Part shown: one piece after another, positions 61,216 to 64,000 of the stretch | How the letters are laid out: each line of letters opens with the position of its first letter | Numbering within the stretch: the stretch's first letter is position 1 | The notes under the pieces: model-generated | Databases searched by the model: none | What the model was told of the DNA's origin: nothing | What the model saw: only the letters and a program-made list of their open reading frames with translations | Assembly: GCF_018275325.1 (NCBI RefSeq) | Contig: NZ_JAGVQR010000001.1 | Span: forward strand, 1,054,001 to 1,118,000 | Length of the DNA stretch: 64,000 bases | Reading direction: 5' to 3' | Source of the DNA: Nocardioides palaemonis | Lineage (GTDB): Bacteria; Actinomycetota; Actinomycetes; Propionibacteriales; Nocardioidaceae | Position numbers and translations under genes: made by a program

Positions 61216-62379
61216 TCAGCGCGACAGCAGCACCATCACCTCGTAGTGGGTGGTGTGCGGGAACATGTCCAGCACCCGCGCCTCCACCGGTCGCAGCGAC
61301 GGCATGAGCGCGAGGTCGCGCGCCAGTGACTCGGCGTTGCACGAGGAGTAGACGACGTGCCGCACGCCTGAGGTCTCCAGCCACCCGGCGAGGTCCGCGC
61401 CGATCCCGCGCCGTGGCGGGTTGACCACGACCAGGTCCGGCGCAGCCGGTTGGTCGAGCGCCCAGGTCGTCGCGTCGGCGGCGACGAAGCGGGCCGGTAC
61501 GCCGAGGTCGGCCGCCGTGGCGGTCGCCGCCGCGATCGCCTCGGGGGAGACCTCCACGCCGACCACGTCGCGCCCCGTCGCCGCGAGGTGCAGCGCGAAG
61601 CCGCCGACGCCGCAGTAGAGGTCCCACGCGGACCGGACGCCGTCGAGCGTCCCGACCCACGCGCGCGCCTGGTCGTAGAGCGCCTCGGCGACGAGCGTGT
61701 TGGTCTGGAAGAACGAGCGGGGGCCCAGACGCAGCGTGACGCCGGTGGCCAGACGCATCGGCAGCGTGGCCTCGTCGGTGAGCACGACCTCCCGCTCGCC
61801 CTCGAGCACGGCCTTGTGCTCCGGCTGCACGTTGATCGACACGACCCGGAGGGCCGGGAGCGCCTCGAGAAGCGCCGCAAGCCGCGACCGCACCCGGGCC
61901 TCCAGTGCGGTCGACCGCATCACCAGCCGCAGCATCAGCTCGCCGTCGGGCGACTCGGTCAGCAGCACGTGCTTGAGCTCGCCCGCCCGCGCGCGTACGT
62001 CGTAGGGCGTCAGCGCGGCCGCCGCGACCCACTCCGCCACCTGCTCGAGCGCGGTCCGCAGGCCGGCGGAGTGCAGGCCGCAGTCGCGCAGGTCGACCCC
62101 GACGAGGTCGCGGTCGAGGATCCCGAGGGTCGGTGCCTCGGCGGTGCCGCCGACGACCATCTTGGCCTTGTTGCGGAAGCCGGCGTCGCTGCCGGCGACG
62201 GTCGGCAGCCACACGGGTGCGTCGACCAGCGCGCGGGCGTGCGCCTCCTTGTCACCGAGCTGTCGCGTGCGCGGCACCGGCAGGAGGGTGCACGAGCGGC
62301 ACCGGTGGGCGTCGAAGTGGTGGCAGCGCAGGTCGCCGTCGACGACCGTCAGGCTGGAGCCCGGGGCCGGGTCAGCCAC
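61216..62379 (-). CDS. rlmC: 23S rRNA (uracil-C5)-methyltransferase, RlmC/TrmA type
   Basis: 387 residues. Class I SAM methyltransferase of the TrmA/RumA group: SAM site in SAWDLYCGVGGFALHLA, DLVVVNPPRRGIG, and the nucleophilic Cys in YSSCNAESLARDL with the final Glu in HYEVMVLL. N-terminal Cys residues (RCHHFDAHRCRSCTLLP and RDCGLHSAG) suit the 4Fe-4S cluster of RlmC/RlmD. There is no N-terminal TRAM domain, which favours RlmC. It overlaps the pepP stop by 8 bases. Confidence 0.88.
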   Translation of the reverse strand: MADPAPGSSLTVVDGDLRCHHFDAHRCRSCTLLPVPRTRQLGDKEAHARALVDAPVWLPTVAGSDAGFRNKAKMVVGGTAEAPTLGILDRDLVGVDLRDCGLHSAGLRTALEQVAEWVAAAALTPYDVRARAGELKHVLLTESPDGELMLRLVMRSTALEARVRSRLAALLEALPALRVVSINVQPEHKAVLEGEREVVLTDEATLPMRLATGVTLRLGPRSFFQTNTLVAEALYDQARAWVGTLDGVRSAWDLYCGVGGFALHLAATGRDVVGVEVSPEAIAAATATAADLGVPARFVAADATTWALDQPAAPDLVVVNPPRRGIGADLAGWLETSGVRHVVYSSCNAESLARDLALMPSLRPVEARVLDMFPHTTHYEVMVLLSR

Positions 62380-63790
62380 CGATGCGGGACCCCATCCACT
62401 CCTCGACGTCGGCCGACGTGCGGGGGAGCGAGGCCGAGAGGTTCCGGTTGCCGTCGGCGGTGACGAGGATGTCGTCCTCGATCCGGATGCCGATGCCGCG
62501 CAGCTCCTCGGGGACGAGCAGGTCGTCCTCCTGGAAGTAGAGCCCCGGCTCGACCGTCAGCACCATGCCCTCGGCCAGGTCGCCCTTGGGGTAGATGTCG
62601 ACCGACGAGCGACCACAGTCGTGGACGTCCATGCCGAGCATGTGCGACGTGCCGTGCAGGGTCCAGCGTGCGTAGACCTTCGACTCCGGGTCGAGCGCCT
62701 CGTCGGCGGAGACCGGCAGCAGCCCCATGCCCTCGAGCCCGTGGGCCAGCACGGCCATGGCGGCGTTGTGGGCGGCGAGGAACGCCGCGCCCGGGCGCAC
62801 GGCGTCGATGCCGGCCTGCTGCGCCTGCTGGACGAGGTCGTAGAGCTCGCGCTGCAGCGGCGTGAACCGGCCGTCGACCGGCAGGGTGCGGGTGACGTCG
62901 GCGGTGTAGAGGTTGTGGCCCTCCACGCCCATGTCGAGCAGGACCAGCTTGCCGGGCTCGATCGCGCCGGTGTTGTCGATCCAGTGCAGCGTGGTGGCGT
63001 GCGAGCCGCCCGCGCAGATCGAGTCGTAGCCGATGTCGTTGCCCATCGCGCGGGCGCGACGGAAGAAGGTGCCCTCGATCCAGCGCTCGCCGAACTCGCG
63101 CACCCGGTCCCACTCGCGCACCGAGTCCTCGAAGCCGAGCGTGGTGATGTCGCACGCCTCCTGGAGCTCGCCGACCTCCCACTCGTCCTTGACCAGGCGC
63201 AGCTCGTCGGCGACCCGCGCGAGGTCCTCGTCGCGGGTGAGGTCGCGGGTCTTGCGGTCGTCGTCGAAGGACGGCAGGTCCTTCACGTGGCGCACCTCGA
63301 TGCCGAGCGAGTCGGAGATCTCCTGGGCCGACGGGCGGCGCCCGGCCCACAGCTCGCCGTACTGGCGGTCGCGGAAGAACTCGTCGGTGTCGCGCTCGGA
63401 GCGGGGGCGGGCGTAGAGCACCGCCTCGCCGTCGTCGATGACCAGCACGGCGTCGGAGGTCTGGTTGCCGGTGAAGTACGTGTGGGCCGTGTCCGGCCGG
63501 AACCGGTAGTCGGTGTCGTTGGAGCGCACCTTGAAGGTGCCGGCGGGCAGCACCAGGCGCTCGCCCGGGAACGCCTCGGCGAGCCGCGCGCGGCGAGCGG
63601 CCGCCCAGTCGGCGACCGGGTGGCGGGGCAGGTCGAGGTCGCGGTTGCCCCAGCCCTCGCGCATGAACGCGGCGTACGCAGCGGGGACGGCGGGGTCGTG
63701 GGACTCGGTCTTGGGCTCGGCGCCCGCCGTGTCGGCCGCGGTGGCTCCGGCGGCGGTCTCGGCAGGGGTCTCGGCAGTCGGCTCGCTCAC
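62372..63790 (-). CDS. pepP: Xaa-Pro aminopeptidase (M24, aminopeptidase P)
   Basis: 472 residues from a GTG. The creatinase N-terminal domain (about 45-190) precedes the M24 metallopeptidase domain with both metal sites: Asp in LVLLDMGVEGHNLYTADVTRT, His in HGTSHMLGMDVHDCG, Glu in LTVEPGLYF and Glu in IGIRIEDDILVT. A roughly 30-residue Ala/Thr/Glu-rich N-terminal tail is unusual. It removes N-terminal residues before proline. TACAGT (63802-63797) is 6 bases upstream. Confidence 0.94.
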   Translation of the reverse strand: MSEPTAETPAETAAGATAADTAGAEPKTESHDPAVPAAYAAFMREGWGNRDLDLPRHPVADWAAARRARLAEAFPGERLVLPAGTFKVRSNDTDYRFRPDTAHTYFTGNQTSDAVLVIDDGEAVLYARPRSERDTDEFFRDRQYGELWAGRRPSAQEISDSLGIEVRHVKDLPSFDDDRKTRDLTRDEDLARVADELRLVKDEWEVGELQEACDITTLGFEDSVREWDRVREFGERWIEGTFFRRARAMGNDIGYDSICAGGSHATTLHWIDNTGAIEPGKLVLLDMGVEGHNLYTADVTRTLPVDGRFTPLQRELYDLVQQAQQAGIDAVRPGAAFLAAHNAAMAVLAHGLEGMGLLPVSADEALDPESKVYARWTLHGTSHMLGMDVHDCGRSSVDIYPKGDLAEGMVLTVEPGLYFQEDDLLVPEELRGIGIRIEDDILVTADGNRNLSASLPRTSADVEEWMGSRIGG

Positions 63791-63858
63791 GCGGTCACTG
63801 TACGCCGACGGGTGCGCCGATCGCGGGGGCGTCGGCCCTGCTCCGTTAGGGTCGGGCC

Positions 63859-64000
63859 ATGCACCGGGCCCGCCGCGACAGTGTCGCCTTCACCATCCTG
63901 GTGGGGGCGCTCGTGCTGCTCGGCGGGCTGGCGATGGCCGTCGTGGTCGGGCTCTCCGGCGCACCCGGCTCGCTGGCGCTCGCGGCCGTGCTGGCGGCGG
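63859..64000 (+). CDS. Membrane protein, N-terminal part (cut by window end)
   Basis: 47 residues are visible: MHRARRDSVAFTILVGALVL, then LLGGLAMAVVVGLSGA and an Ala/Leu-rich stretch. There is one clear membrane segment and the start of a second. Actinobacterial PrsW-like proteases can start this way, but the fragment is too short to assign. TAGGGT (63847-63852) lies 6 bases before the ATG. Confidence 0.7.
   Translation, partial: MHRARRDSVAFTILVGALVLLGGLAMAVVVGLSGAPGSLALAAVLAA

Overview
The window is about 72% GC with GTG starts, stop/start overlaps of the ATGA/GTGA type and few long gaps. Its gene set (DUF3039, DUF2017 beside clpS, Mec+/CysO/CysM, lysE/lysG, an nlpC gene behind a c-di-AMP riboswitch, and a murI-MBL then rph-rdgB neighbourhood) is that of an actinobacterium, most likely Nocardioides or a relative in the Nocardioidaceae. 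It looks like ordinary chromosome, with one insertion sequence at 30056-31029 and no phage, plasmid or CRISPR region.

Layout. 1-7.5 kb: end of a fabG-type reductase, c-di-AMP riboswitch plus NlpC/P60 cell-wall hydrolase, DUF3048 lipoprotein, TetR regulator, secreted RTX protein, YqgE, secreted cutinase-like protein. 7.5-13.4 kb: DUF3039/helicase pair, IclR, HxlR/thioesterase divergent pair, AsnC/hppD divergent pair (tyrosine catabolism). 13.4-19.7 kb: DUF2975/XRE switch with three operator-like repeats, ASCH protein, a 34-residue zinc-ribbon ORF, marR-MFS, lysE/lysG amino-acid exporter and regulator, lipoprotein. 20-31 kb: polar amino-acid ABC importer, pncA and pncB (NAD salvage), clpS-DUF2017, a NUDIX-DUF429 fusion, MFS, the CysM cysteine operon and the IS element in the cysM stop codon. 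31-38.8 kb: secreted metallopeptidase, phosphodiesterase, murI-MBL, two-component system, rph-rdgB, BASS transporter. 38.8-50.5 kb: an odd tRNA, bcp, cbiMNQO cobalt importer, GroES-like protein, FMO, acyltransferase, tRNA-Lys, PYROXD2-type oxidoreductase, Usp, FUSC, degenerate GIY-YIG protein, and a membrane/GAF-like protein with a 47-residue partner. 50.5-64 kb: tRNA-His, orn, MauE/DsbA pair, adenosine deaminase, tRNA-Arg, secreted CBM96/GH-like protein, DAACS symporter with a cysteine-type leader peptide, four tandem secreted paralogues ending in (R/K)(I/V)HRG, rlmC-like methyltransferase, aminopeptidase P.

Three themes recur. Twenty start codons sit 6-7 nt behind a TANNNT hexamer with no ribosome-binding site in between, so much of the window is probably leaderless. 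Several divergent pairs carry a clear inverted repeat between regulator and target. Sulfur and cysteine metabolism appears twice: the CysO/CysM operon and the leader-peptide-controlled DAACS gene. The best candidates for something undescribed are the four-paralogue secreted cluster (58596-61202), the membrane/GAF-like plus small-protein pair (49251-50380), and the short-armed tRNA with a UAG anticodon (38822-38894).
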